Positions 44,874-53,808 of a stretch of DNA of 64,000 nt are shown here, one piece after another. The stretch's first letter is position 1, and the number at the start of each line of letters is the position of its first letter. The position numbers were made by a program, and so were the translations under genes. Source of the DNA: VRUE01 sp963720805 (GTDB taxonomy: Bacteria; Actinomycetota; Thermoleophilia; Solirubrobacterales; 70-9); NCBI GenBank assembly GCA_963720805.1, contig CAVRGT010000009.1, positions 7,163 to 71,162 on the forward strand. The letters run 5' to 3'. The notes under the pieces were generated by a model. The model saw only the letters and a list, made by a program, of their open reading frames with translations. It did not search any database and was not told where the DNA came from.

Positions 44874-45419
44874 CTAGGACTGGTTGAAGAAGCCTTTGTC
44901 GAGCAGCCGCGCCTTCTCCTCGGCCGACACCTCGACGTTGCGCGGCGTCAGCAGGAAGATCTTCTCGGCGATCCGCTGCATGCCGCCGTCCAGCGCGTAG
45001 GTGAGGCCCGAGCAGAAGTCGATCATCCGCTTCGAGAGCTCGTGATCGGTCGTCTGCAGGTTGAGGATGACCGGCACCGAGCGCTTGAACTGGTCGGCGA
45101 CCTGCTGGGCGTCGTTGAAGTTGCGTGGGATGACGAGGTGGACCTGGACGTCGGAGTCGCCGTTGCCGACCGGGCGCAGCGTGCGGGTCCGCGAGGCGGA
45201 GATCGGCTCGTCGTCGGCGAAGATGTCGTCGATCTCGTCGCGACGCGAGCGGCGCGAGGTCGGCAGGCGCCGCACCTGGCCCGACTCGCGGCGGCCTTCG
45301 TAGGCCTCTTCGGCGCCGGTCTCGGGCTCGAAGTCTTCCTCGTACTCGGGGCCGTAGTCGTGATCCTCGGCAAGGCCGAAGTAGACCAGCGCTCGATGCC
45401 ATGTATCGCGTAGGGCCAT
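44874..45419 (-). CDS. sepF: Cell division protein SepF
   Basis: SepF tethers FtsZ to the membrane. The 181-residue protein has an N-terminal helix (about 1-15), a long acidic/basic linker (about 20-85) and the conserved SepF domain: VHLVIPRNFNDAQQVADQFK, VPVILNLQTTDHELSKRMIDFCSGLTYALDG and KIFLLTPRNVEVS. It is intact in a region otherwise full of indels. Two hairpins lie just upstream of the ATG. Confidence 0.95.
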   Translation of the reverse strand: MALRDTWHRALVYFGLAEDHDYGPEYEEDFEPETGAEEAYEGRRESGQVRRLPTSRRSRRDEIDDIFADDEPISASRTRTLRPVGNGDSDVQVHLVIPRNFNDAQQVADQFKRSVPVILNLQTTDHELSKRMIDFCSGLTYALDGGMQRIAEKIFLLTPRNVEVSAEEKARLLDKGFFNQS

Positions 45420-45429
45420 GGTTATCGCG

Positions 45430-45475
45430 TGTTTCGGCCTTGCGCAGGCCGATTCCTTTACGGAATTGCCAGAGA
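45430..45475 (-). promoter_or_regulatory. Tandem hairpins in the sepF leader
   Basis: Reading the minus strand, an AATTCC/GGAATC hairpin is followed by TCGGCCT-GCGC-AGGCCGA ending some 12 bases before the sepF ATG. No Shine-Dalgarno is visible. CATAAT about 20 bases upstream may be a -10. The structures may affect initiation; no known riboswitch was recognised. Confidence 0.3.
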
Positions 45476-45488
45476 TTATGCGCCGGAT

Positions 45489-46123
45489 CTACATGTAGAG
45501 GGCCGTGCCCAGGCGGACGATCGTCGCCCCCTCCTCGACCGCGACCTGCCAGTCCTGCGAGGTGCCCATCGAGAGGCGCTGCAGGCCGTGCTCGGCGGCG
45601 AGCTCGGCGAGGCGGGCGAAATGGGGGCGCGAGTCCTCGGGGTCCTGGCTGAACGGCGGCATCGTCATCAGGCCGCCGACGCGGACCGGGCAGCGCTCGA
45701 TGAACGCGCCCAGCTCGGCCGGGCGCCACGCCGCCCTTGCCCTCCTCGCCGGCGACGTTGACCTCGACCAGGACCTCGGTCTCGGGGCCGCCGTGGCGGC
45801 CGAGCTGCTCCAGGGCGGAGTCGGTGGCGACCGAGTGGATCAGGCGGCAGATCGGCAGCAGCTGCTTGACCTTGCGGCTCTGCAGGTTGCCGATGAAGTC
45901 CCACTCGAAGGCGTCGCCCCAGCGCTCGTGCTTGGCGACCAGGTCCTGCTGGCGGTTCTCGCCGACGAGGCGGACGCCGGCCTCGGCCAGCGCCCCCATC
46001 TCCTCCAGCGGCACGTACTTGCGTCGCGGCGAGGATCTCGACCCCGGGCCCGGCGATCTCGCGCGCCCGGCCGAGGTTGGCGGCGATCTTCTCCGGGTCG
46101 AGCCCGTGGATCAGGCCCGGCAC
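45489..46123 (-). CDS. YggS-family PLP-homeostasis protein, frameshifted
   Basis: A pyridoxal-phosphate-binding TIM-barrel protein (about 210 residues) that buffers PLP. GTG 46123 gives LIHGLDPEKIAANLGRAREI; the PLP lysine is recovered as AATKYVPLEEM across a frame change near 46,030. The rest includes VRLVGENRQQDLVAKHE, WDFIGNLQSRKVKQLLP, VEVNVAGEEGKGG and, after another break near 45,725, SMGTSQDWQVAVEEGATIVRLGTALYM-like sequence read in parts. It sits between pgeF and sepF as in many Gram-positives. Confidence 0.85.
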
Positions 46124-46125
46124 GC

Positions 46126-46875
46126 TCAGCCCTCCTCCCGATCCAGCCAGACGAGGCCCGCCTGGCGCCCGGTGCGGCCGCCGTCGCGGCGGTGGGAGAA
46201 GAAGAGCTCCGCGCTCGCAGCTCGTGCAGAGCCCGGCCGCCTCGATCTGCTCGACCCCCGCCTCGCGCAGCAGCCGGCGCGCCACCTCCGGCAGGTCGAG
46301 CATCCGCCCGGCGGCGATGCCGTCGCCGAGCGCGGCGAAGGCCTCGAGCACCTCGTCGCCCACCTCGTAGCAACAGGGCCCGATACCGGGGCCGATCGCC
46401 GCGTCGGTGGCGCCGACCGCCGTCGGCGCCCCTGCGCGACGATCCCCGGCCGCCAGGCCGCGCCAGCCGCAGTGCAGCATCGCCACGCCCGCCGGGGCCG
46501 GCGAGCGGCGACCGGCAGGCAGTCGGCGACGAAGACGAGCGGCGCGAGGCCGGGACTCGGCGGTGACGTGGCCGTCGACCTCGGGGATCGCGGCGCCGGC
46601 TCGGCGAAGGGACTGGGCGCCTGGGGCCGTCGTGGATGGCCAGCTCGGCGCCGTGCACCTGGCGGCCGCTGGCGACTCGCTCCGGGTCGAAGCCCGAGCG
46701 CCGCGGCCAGGCGGCCGAGGTTCTCGACCACCGACTCGCACTCGTCCTCGGTGAGACGCCGAGGTTGAGGCGTCGAAGGGCGGCTCGCTGACCCCGCCGG
46801 CGGGTCGAGAAGGCCGCTCGCGCGCCGGCAGCTCGGCCTCGAGCCAGCGCACGCCCTCGCCTCACGCCACTCCAT
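46126..46875 (-). CDS. pgeF: Peptidoglycan editing factor PgeF (laccase-domain), multiple frameshifts
   Basis: PgeF removes wrongly incorporated residues from peptidoglycan precursors and was formerly annotated as polyphenol oxidase. Recovered motifs are FVADCLPVA, HCGWRGLAAG and CCYEVGDEVLEAFAALGDG, covering the metal-binding His and Cys residues, plus LFFSHRRDGGRTGRQAGLVWL at the C-terminus read in two parts. The ATG is placed at 46875 (MEWRE). At least five frame changes interrupt it. TGA at 46126 lies just before the GTG of the YggS gene. Confidence 0.8.
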   Translation of the reverse strand: MEWREARACAGSRPSCRRASGLLDPPAGSASRPSTPQPRRLTEDECESVVENLGRLAAALGLRPGASRQRPPGARRRAGHPRRPQAPSPFAEPAPRSPRSTATSPPSPGLAPLVFVADCLPVAARRPRRAWRCCTAAGAAWRPGIVAQGRRRRSAPPTRRSAPVSGPVATRWATRCSRPSPRSATASPPGGCSTCRRWRAGCCARRGSSRSRRPGSARAASAELFFSHRRDGGRTGRQAGLVWLDREEG

Positions 46876-48003
46876 CGTCGCTCCCTCGCGGCCGTCGCCA
46901 GCGCCACCGCCAGCTCCGCCTCGCGGCCCGTCGATCTCGCCGTCGAGCTTGCGCCGCAGGGCCTCCTCAGGCCCCGCCCCAGCGCCGGGCCCTGGCGGAA
47001 CGCCGGCCGCGATCAGGTCCGCGCCGTCGATCTCCAGCGTCACCTCGCGCCACTCCGCCAGGTAGCGGTCGAGCCACTCGGCGCCCAGGGCCCGGGCGAG
47101 GACGAGCTCGACCGGGTCGTGGCCGCGCGGCCAGCGCGACCGCCTCCGAGGGACGCTCGGGGCTCGCCGCGGCCAGCGCCGCCTCGCCGCCCGCGGGCCA
47201 AGGGCAGCGGCGAAGCAGCGGCCCGCTCGCGGGGCGCCACGCTCGCCCCAGGGCGCCGCCGCGAGCAGCTCGGCGACCGCGCTCGACAAGCTCGACGCCG
47301 CCTGCGCGCAGCTCGACCAGGCCCCACTCGCCGAGCAGCTCGAAGCCGCTCGCGGCGCCTTGGCTTCGGCGGCAAGCCGCAGCAGCTCGGCGTCGCGCCG
47401 GTCGGCGGAGACCGTGCTCAGGTCCGACTCGCGCAGCAGCTCCGCGGTCTCCGGCTCCAGCTCGAAGCCGAAGCGGGCCGCGTAGCGGCGCGGCGCGAAG
47501 CGCCCGGGTCGGGTCGTCGACGAACGAGTCGGCGTGCAGGACCCGCAGCCGCCGGGCCGCCAGGTCGGCCTGCGCCGCCGTATGGGTCGATCAGGCGTGG
47601 CTCGCCTTGCAGCGGGATCGCCATCGCGTTGATCGTGAAGTCGCGGCGCGCCAGATCGGCCTGCGAGGTCGGCCGCCGGCTCGACGACCGGCAGCGCGCC
47701 CGGGTGCGGGTAGGTCTCCGAGCGCGCGCGTGGCGATGTCGACCTCGTGGCCCGTCGAGCTTCACCTTGGCGGTGCCGAAGCGCTCGTGCGCGGTCACTT
47801 CGGCGCCCAGCCGCGCGGCGAGCGCCGCCGCGTCGCCCTCGACGACGAGATCGATGTCGGCGCGGCCGCGCCCGAGCAGCAGGTCGCGTACCGCGCCGCC
47901 GACCAGGTAGACCGGGTCGCCGCCGGCCTCGCGCACAGGTCGCCAGCTCAGGGTGCATGTGCTCGAGCGCCTCGGCGAGGCCTCGTCGGTCTCGTCGGTG
48001 CAT
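46870..48003 (-). CDS. CCA-adding enzyme / poly(A) polymerase family nucleotidyltransferase, frameshifted
   Basis: Class II tRNA nucleotidyltransferase-like. From ATG 48003: PVYLVGGAVRDLLLGRGRADIDLVV has GGxVRD and the DxD metal pair in two adjoining segments; then HERFGTAKVKLDG, RRDFTINAMAIPLQGEPRLIDPYGG, and RYAARFGFELEPETAELLR. The C-terminal half is broken by several indels and reaches about 46,875. Whether it adds CCA, only part of it, or poly(A) cannot be told. TAGGCT six bases before the ATG suggests a leaderless message divergent from the deacetylase. Confidence 0.78.
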
Positions 48004-48009
48004 GCGCGT

Positions 48010-48019
48010 AGCCTACCAT
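48010..48019. promoter_or_regulatory. Divergent overlapping -10 elements
   Basis: AGCCTACCAT contains TAGGCT on the minus strand (48010-48015, six bases before ATG 48003) and TACCAT on the plus strand (48014-48019) ahead of the deacetylase. The two hexamers share the central TA. Confidence 0.4.
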
Positions 48020-48033
48020 GATCGCCTCTGCGG

Positions 48034-48961
48034 ATGGCCGATGACCCGATGAGCGCGTGCGACTGGACGACGACGCGCAGGCCGCGGCCGTCGCATCAGC
48101 TGTCGTCGCCGCGGCCGCGGCGGTCGCCCTGGGCATAGTCTCCTCGGCATCGAGCCGTGATCGCGGCTCGCCGTCTGGTCGGCGTCCTCGCACCGTCAAG
48201 GCACGGCGCTAAGCCGGAAACGGACGCCAGCAGGCCAGCCAGAGCTGCAACGTCCGACCTGGTCCGCAACGCGACCCCCCAGCCCGACTGGCAGCCGCAC
48301 ACCGGCCCGGTGCCGATCCTCGAGTACCACGTGCTCGGCGCCGCGCCCGTCAGACGCGCCCTACCCCGAGCTCTACGTGACACGGCCGGATTTCCACAGC
48401 CAGATGGACTGGCTGGACGGAACACGGCTACGAAGGCGGTGACCCTGGAAACGGTCGAGCGAGCCTGGTACCACGGCGGCACGCTGCCCGCCAAGCCGGT
48501 CGTGCTCTCCTTCGACGACGGCTACCGGCCGCAGTTCACCTACGCCCTGCCGGAGCTGCGCAAGCCACGGCTGGCCCGGCGTGCTCAACCTCAAGGCCGA
48601 AGGCTCCGACCTCTACGAGAGCAACGTCAAGGCGATGATCGATGCGGGCTGGGAGCTGGCCGCCCACACGATCAACCACCAGGACCTGACCACGCTCGGA
48701 GCGCCGGAACTGAAGGAAGAAGTCGCCGGGATCGCGCGCGATCCTGCGACGCGAATACGGCGTCCCCGTGGCCGAACTTCTGTTACCCGGCCGGGCGGTT
48801 CGACGAAACGGTGATCGCCGCGGTCAAAGCCGCCGGCTACACCGGCTGCGACAACGGAGATCCCCGGCGAGGCTACGCGCGATGCTCCGTACGAACTTGC
48901 CCGCTTCGAGATCCTCGGTTCCTCAGGAGTCGCGGGCCTTGCGGAAGATCTTGGCGGCTGA
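48034..48961 (+). CDS. Exported polysaccharide deacetylase (NodB fold), frameshifted
   Basis: A hydrophobic Ala/Val-rich N-terminal segment (AVVAAAAAVALGIVSS) suggests a signal or anchor; the start is either ATG 48034 or GTG 48057. The catalytic domain shows PILEYHVLG, VVLSFDDGYRPQF (Asp pair), AAHTINHQDLTTL (metal His) and NFCYPAGRFDETVIAAVKAAGY. The end, read in a third frame, is YELARFEILGSSGVAGLAEDL with TGA at 48961, taken in two pieces. Such enzymes remove acetyl groups from peptidoglycan or other glycans. Several frame changes are present. Confidence 0.82.
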
Positions 48962-48963
48962 TG

Positions 48964-49063
48964 GCGAGACGGTCACCCTCTCCCGGAGGCTTCTGCTCAA
49001 CGCTTTGAAGCATCACAAACGATCTGCTGCGCAACGGTCTCCGGGAGAGGGTGACCGTCTCGC
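48964..49063. repeat. Long palindromic element B with conserved loop core
   Basis: Perfect 25-base arms at 48964-48988 and 49039-49063 enclose a 50-base loop. It starts two bases after the deacetylase stop and ends eight bases before the hisF stop, so it separates convergent genes. The loop shares the core TTnGAnGCnTCA and AACnATCnGC with element A at 24253-24368; the stems are unrelated. Confidence 0.75.
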
Positions 49064-49070
49064 TTCAACC

Positions 49071-49831
49071 TCAACGTCGTACCGGGATGCCGGCGGCCGC
49101 CATTTGCTCCTTAGCTTCGTGGACCGTGAAGGTGCCGTAGTGGAAGATCGAGGCGCAGAGGACAGCGTCGGCGTTGCCGTCTGCGATTGCTTCCGATAGG
49201 TGCTCGAGCGTCCCGGCTCCTCCGGAGGCGATGACCGGGACTGAGACCGCGTCGGCTACTGCCCTGGTCAGCTCGATGTCGTAGCCGTCGTTGGTGCCGT
49301 CGCGGTCCATGCTGGTGAGGAGCACCTCCCCCGCGCCGAGCTCTGATCGCTTCCTTTGCCCAGGCGACGGCCTCGCGGCCCTCGACCTTCTTGCGGCCGC
49401 CGTTGACGTAGACGCCCCATGCCGTCTCCTCGCGCTTGGCGTCGATAGCGATCACGACGCATTGGGCGCCGAAGTGGTCTGCAAGCTCGGTGAGCAGCTC
49501 CGGGCGCGCCAGCGCAGAGGAGTTGACCGAGACCTTGTCGGCGCCGGCGTCGAGTACAGCTTGCGCGTCCTCTACCGAGCGGATGCCGCCGCCGATCGTG
49601 AAGGGGATGAAGACGTTGTCGGCTGTTCTCCGAGCCAGCTCGACGATCGTGTCGCGCTTTTCGTGCGAGGCGGTGATGTCGAGGAAGACCAGCTCGTCGG
49701 CCCCCTCGGCGTCGTAGCGCTCAGCCAGCTCGACCGGATCCCCCGCATCGCGCAGGCCGACGAAGTTGGTGCCCTTGACGACTCGGCCCGCAGTCGACGT
49801 CGAGGCAGGGAATGACGCGCTTCAGCACCAT
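49071..49831 (-). CDS. hisF: Imidazole glycerol phosphate synthase, cyclase subunit
   Basis: Joins ammonia from HisH to PRFAR to give IGP and AICAR. TIM-barrel landmarks: VIPCLDVD at the N-terminus (catalytic Asp), FIPFTIGGGIRSVEDAQAVL, GADKVSVNSSAL, VVIAIDAKREETAWGVYVNGG, and LLTSMDRDGTNDGYDIELT with the second catalytic Asp. One extra C near 49,788 and one break near 49,340 interrupt the frame. Last gene of the his run; a palindrome separates it from hisA. Confidence 0.93.
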
Positions 49832-49843
49832 CCCTACAGCCTA

Positions 49844-49886
49844 GTGTGGCGACTTTCCCGTCATATGGACGGATAAGTCGCCACAC
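49844..49886. repeat. Short palindromic repeat, copy 2
   Basis: A 43-base hairpin with ends GTGTGGCGA and TCGCCACAC filling the hisA-hisF gap. See the copy at 23744-23784: the inner 33 bases match at about 28 positions, while the outer ends differ but still pair. Confidence 0.7.
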
Positions 49887-49888
49887 CC

Positions 49889-50614
49889 TCAGCGAAGCGC
49901 GGCGATGCCCTCCGCGACGGTGAACTTGCGCTCGTAGAGGGCGCGGCCGACGATCGCGCCCTCGATGTTCGGAGCGGCCTCGCGCGTCAGGGCTTCGAGG
50001 TGCGACAGGTTGCCGACTCCGCCCGAGGCGATCACCTGAGCCTCGGTCGCTGCCGCAATCCGCATTCAGCTCGCCAGTCGCCGGTCCCTCCATCGTCCCG
50101 TCGACCTCGATCGCCGTGCAGAGGAACCTCGCCACGCCCGGGCGCTCAGCTCCGCGACGGCCTCGACGACCCCCTCCTCACCTGCTTCGGTCCACCCCGA
50201 TAGCGCCACCTTGCCGTCGCGGGCGTCGACCGAGACGACGATGCGCTCGCCGTGCTTCTCCAGCGCCTCGGCGAGGAACTCCGGGTCGCGCAGCGCGGCG
50301 GTGCCGATCACGACCCGCTCGGCTCCTGCCTCGAGCACCGCCGCGACCGAGGCCTCGCATCGCGCAGCCCGCCGCCGACCTGGATCGGGCACTCGACGGC
50401 GGCGGCGATTCGCCGCACCGCCTCGAGGTTCCGCGGCTCCCCCGCCTTGGCCCCGTCGAGATCGACCACGTGCAGGAACTCCGCCCCTTCGCCGGCCCAG
50501 CGCTTCGCCGCGTCGACCGGGTCGGCGTCGTAGGCCGTCTCGCGCTCGTAGTCGCCCTGCAGCAGCCGCACGGCCTGGCCGCCGCGGATGTCGATCGCCG
50601 GGATAGAGGATCAC
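49889..50614 (-). CDS. hisA: ProFAR isomerase, frameshifted
   Basis: Isomerises ProFAR to PRFAR. GTG 50614, overlapping the hisH stop (GTGA), opens VILYP; one extra base hides AIDIRGGQAVRLLQGDY. Then FLHVVDLDGAKAGEPRNLEAV, CPIQVGGGLRD, VVIGTAALRDPEFLAEALE, VVSVDARDGKVALSGWTE and the C-terminus EGAIVGRALYERKFTVAEGI. Three or four indels. PriA-type dual function (TrpF activity) occurs in some Actinobacteria, but it cannot be decided here. Confidence 0.9.
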
Positions 50615-51238
50615 GCCGGGACGGAGGCGCAGATCCCGGCGAAGTTGGAGAGCAGGCGCAGGCCGGCGGCGCTCGACTTCTCGGGGTGGAACTGGACGCC
50701 GAAGACGTTGTCGCGCTCGGCCGCGCAGGCGAAGCGAGCGCCGTAGGCGGCGGTGCCGAGCAGGTCGCCCGGCCTCGGGCTCGGGGCGAAGGAGTGGACG
50801 AAGTAGAAGGGCGTCTCGGTCTCGATCCCCTCGGTCAGCGCGCGACTGCCGCTCCCAGCGCACCGGCGACCAGCCGATGTGCGGGACCTTGAGCCCCGGC
50901 GCGTCGAGCTCGCTGACCGCGCCGGAGAGCAGGCCGAGCCCCTCCGCCCCGCCGAGCTCGGTGGTCGAGTCGAAGAGCAGCTGCAGGCCGAGGCAGATGC
51001 CGAGGATCGGCACGCCGGCCGTCGCGCCGCTCGGCGATCAGCTCGTCGAGGCCGAGCTCGCGCATGCCCTCCATCGCCTTCGGGAAGGCGCCGACGCCGG
51101 GCAGGATCAGCCCGTCGGCGCCCGAATCGTCTCCGCGTCGTTGGCGATCGTCGCCGTCGCGCCGACGTGCTCGAGCGCCTTCTCGACCGAGCGCAGGTTG
51201 CCCATCCCGTAATCGAGGATGCAGATCCGCGTGGTCAT
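50611..51238 (-). CDS. hisH: Imidazole glycerol phosphate synthase, glutaminase subunit
   Basis: Class I glutamine amidotransferase partner of HisF. ICILDYGMGNLRSVEKALEHVG, LILPGVGAFPKAMEGMREL, PILGICLGLQLLFDSTTE (nucleophile Cys) and VFGVQFHPEKSS (His and Glu of the triad) are present over three frame changes. ATG 51238 overlaps the hisB stop (ATGA). Confidence 0.92.
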
Positions 51239-51826
51239 TCGCTCAGCGTCCCCTTGGTCGAGGGCACGCCGCTCTCCTCGGGGTCGACCGAGACGGCGAC
51301 GCGCAGGGCGCGGGCGAAGGCCTTGAAGCAGGCCTCGATCATGTGGTGGGCGTTGGTGCCGTAGCGGACCGAGACGTGCAGGGTCAGCTTGGCGCTGTTG
51401 GCGACGGCGCGGAAGAACTCCTCGGCCAGCTCGGTGTCGAAGCCGGCGATCGAGGTCGCCGGCAGGTCGGCGTCGAAGACGCAGAGCGGCCGGCCGGAGA
51501 TGTCGATCGCGCACTCGGCCAGCGACTCGTCCATCGGCACCAGCGGCCGAGCCGTAGCGCCGGATCCCGGCGCGGTCGCCGAGCGCCTCGTCGAGCGCCT
51601 GCCCGAGCACGATGCCGACGTCCTCGACCGTGTGGTGCGCGCCGGTCTCGAGGTCGCCGCTGGCCTCGACCTGCAGCCCGAGCCGCCCGTGGCGGGCGAG
51701 CAGGTCGAGCATGTGGTCGAGGAAGCCGACCCCGGTGCTGGCGCTCGACTCGCCCCCGTCGAGGTCGAGCGAGAGCCGGATCTGCGTCTCGGCGGTGCTG
51801 CGCTCTCTTTTGGCCGTGCGGCTCAT
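51235..51826 (-). CDS. hisB: Imidazoleglycerol-phosphate dehydratase
   Basis: Manganese-dependent dehydratase of histidine synthesis. GVGFLDHMLDLLARHGRLGL, ETGAHHTVEDVGIVLGQAL and, after a break near 51,548, MDESLAECAIDISGRPLC and NAHHMIEACFKAFARAL carry the metal-binding His and Glu residues. Length near 195 is typical of the monofunctional enzyme. There is no stop between hisD and this gene in the same frame. Confidence 0.93.
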
Positions 51827-53130
51827 CTCGTTTAGTCTTTCGGCCCTAATCATCGCGGACTCGCCGTGGACGGGGAAGCCCTCGGCCCGGGCGATGCGAT
51901 CGACATGCGGTGCCAGCTTCGCCGCCGCCTCGGCTGGAATCTCCACGGTGGCGATCTTGCGGCGGAAGGTATCGGGACCGAGCGGGCCGGAGAAGCGGCC
52001 GGCGCCGCCCGGTCGGAAGCACGTGGTTGGAGCCGGCGACATAGTCGCCGAAGGCGGTGGCGCTGTAGCGGCCGGCGAAGACGCAGCCAGCGGTGGTCAC
52101 TCGGCTGGCGAGCGCGGCCGCGTCCTCGACGAGAAGCTCGAGGTGCTCCGGCGCGAAGGCGTTGGCAAGCTCGACGGCGTCGCTGAAGGTCTGGGGACTT
52201 GGACCAGCGCGAGCGGCGAATCGCCGATGTCTGGGCGCTCGGCGGCGACCCGCTTCGGTGGCCGCCGCCAGGTCTTCAAGCACCGCCTTCTCGACGGCGA
52301 CGACGACAAGCGGGCTCGTCTCGCCGTGCTCGGCTTGGGCGCAGAGGTCGAGCGCGGCCCACTCGGGGTCGGTGTCGTGCCCCGGCGACCACCATCAGCT
52401 CCGAGGGCCCTGCGTAGTGAGTCGATGCCCGACCCGGCCGCTACACCATTCGCTTCGCCTCCTGCACCCAGGCGTTGCCCGGGCCCGGCGATCACATCGA
52501 CTGCGTCAATCGGTCTCGGTGCCGTAAGCGCAGGGCGAAGATCGCCTGGGCGCCGCCCATCGCGTAGATCTCCTCGACCCCGCAAGAGCCGCCGCCGCCA
52601 GGACCAGTGGGTTGACGTCGTCCATCGGGGCCCGGCGGCGAGGCAAGCGCAAGTCGCTCAACCCCGGCAACGCGGGCCGGGATCGCGCACATCAGGACGC
52701 TCGACGGGTAGGCGGCGCGACCCGCCGGGCGCGTAGATGCCGGCTGCAGCGACCGGCACCTCGCGCACGGCACCGCGCTGGCCATGTGGCAGCTCGACCT
52801 CGCTGCAGGCCGAGTCGAGCTGCGCCTCGGCGACCGCGCGGACGTTGCCCGCGGCGATCTCCAGCGACTCGCGTAGACGCGGGGTCGAGGCCGGCCAGCG
52901 CTGCTGCCGCTGCTTCCGGGTCGACGCGCAGTGAGTCGCGGGGCGTCTCGGTGGCATCGAAGCGCGCCGTCAGTCTCGAGCACAGCGCTCGTCTCCGCGC
53001 CTCCGAACATCCTTCTCGATCCGACTGATCTCGGCGTCGACTTCGTCCAGCGACTCGCCTTCAGCCCAATGCGCGAACTGCTGCCGCGGTCTCAGCGGCT
53101 CCCTCCCACTCGAAGCCGTTCGACCTTCAT
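51827..53130 (-). CDS. hisD: Histidinol dehydrogenase, multiple frameshifts
   Basis: Oxidises histidinol to histidine with NAD. ATG 53130 overlaps the hisG stop (ATGA) and opens KVERLRVGG. Recovered segments are AVREVPVAAAGIYAPGG, EEIYAMGGAQAIFAL, DVIAGPG and the C-terminal KLAPHVDRIARAEGFPVHGESAMIR. About eight indels. The 3' end is uncertain: the final frame runs straight into hisB without a stop. No hisC lies between hisD and hisB. Confidence 0.85.
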
Positions 53131-53808
53131 CGCGCCACCGCCTCCCGCAGCTTCGCCGTCAGCCCGTCGACCTCGCGCGCCCGCAGCTTGTGCGCGACGC
53201 GGTTGGCGACGAACCTCGCCGTGCACTCGAGGATCTCCTCGCGCACCTCGAGGTCGTTCTCTTCCAGGGTGCGGCCGGTGGCGACCAGGTCGACGATGCC
53301 GTCGGCGAGGCCGATCAGCGGCGCCAGCTCGACCGAGCCCTTGACCTCGATCACCTCGACCTGGCGGCCGGTGGCCTCGAAGTGGCGTTCGGCGATGCGC
53401 GGGTACTTGGTCGCGATCCGCATCATGCCGAGGCGGCGCTGCGACTCGCCCAGCCGCTCGTCGCCCTTGCGCCCGGCGAGCACCATGCGGCAGCGGCCGA
53501 AGCCGAGGTCGAGCAGCTCGTAGACGACCCGGTCGGACTGCTCGAGCAGCACGTCCTTGCCGGTGATGCCGACGTCGGCGGCGCCGGCCTCGACGTAGGT
53601 CGGCACGTCGGAGGGCCGCATCGTCACCAGGGTGATGCTCTCGCCCTCGAAGATCAGCGAGCGCGACTCGCCGCGCACCTCGGCGGTCTCGATGCCCGAC
53701 CGCGTCGAGCGCGTCGAGCGTCTCGCCGAGCAGCGCGCCGCGCGGCACCGCCAGCTTCAGCGGCCCCTCGGCCTTGGCCCGGCCCATCCCGGCGACCTCG
53801 ACGCTCAC
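53127..53808 (-). CDS. hisG: ATP phosphoribosyltransferase catalytic subunit, short form
   Basis: First step of histidine synthesis. About 227 residues: LKLAVPRGALLGETLDALD, then after one break near 53,695 VTMRPSDVPTYVEAGAADVGITGKDVL, seen in adjoining parts, VEVIEVKGSVELAPLIGLADGIVDLV and VATGRTLEENDLEV (phosphate loop). The short form lacks the regulatory C-terminal domain and works with HisZ, which is encoded just upstream. GTG 53808 overlaps the hisZ stop (GTGA). Confidence 0.92.
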
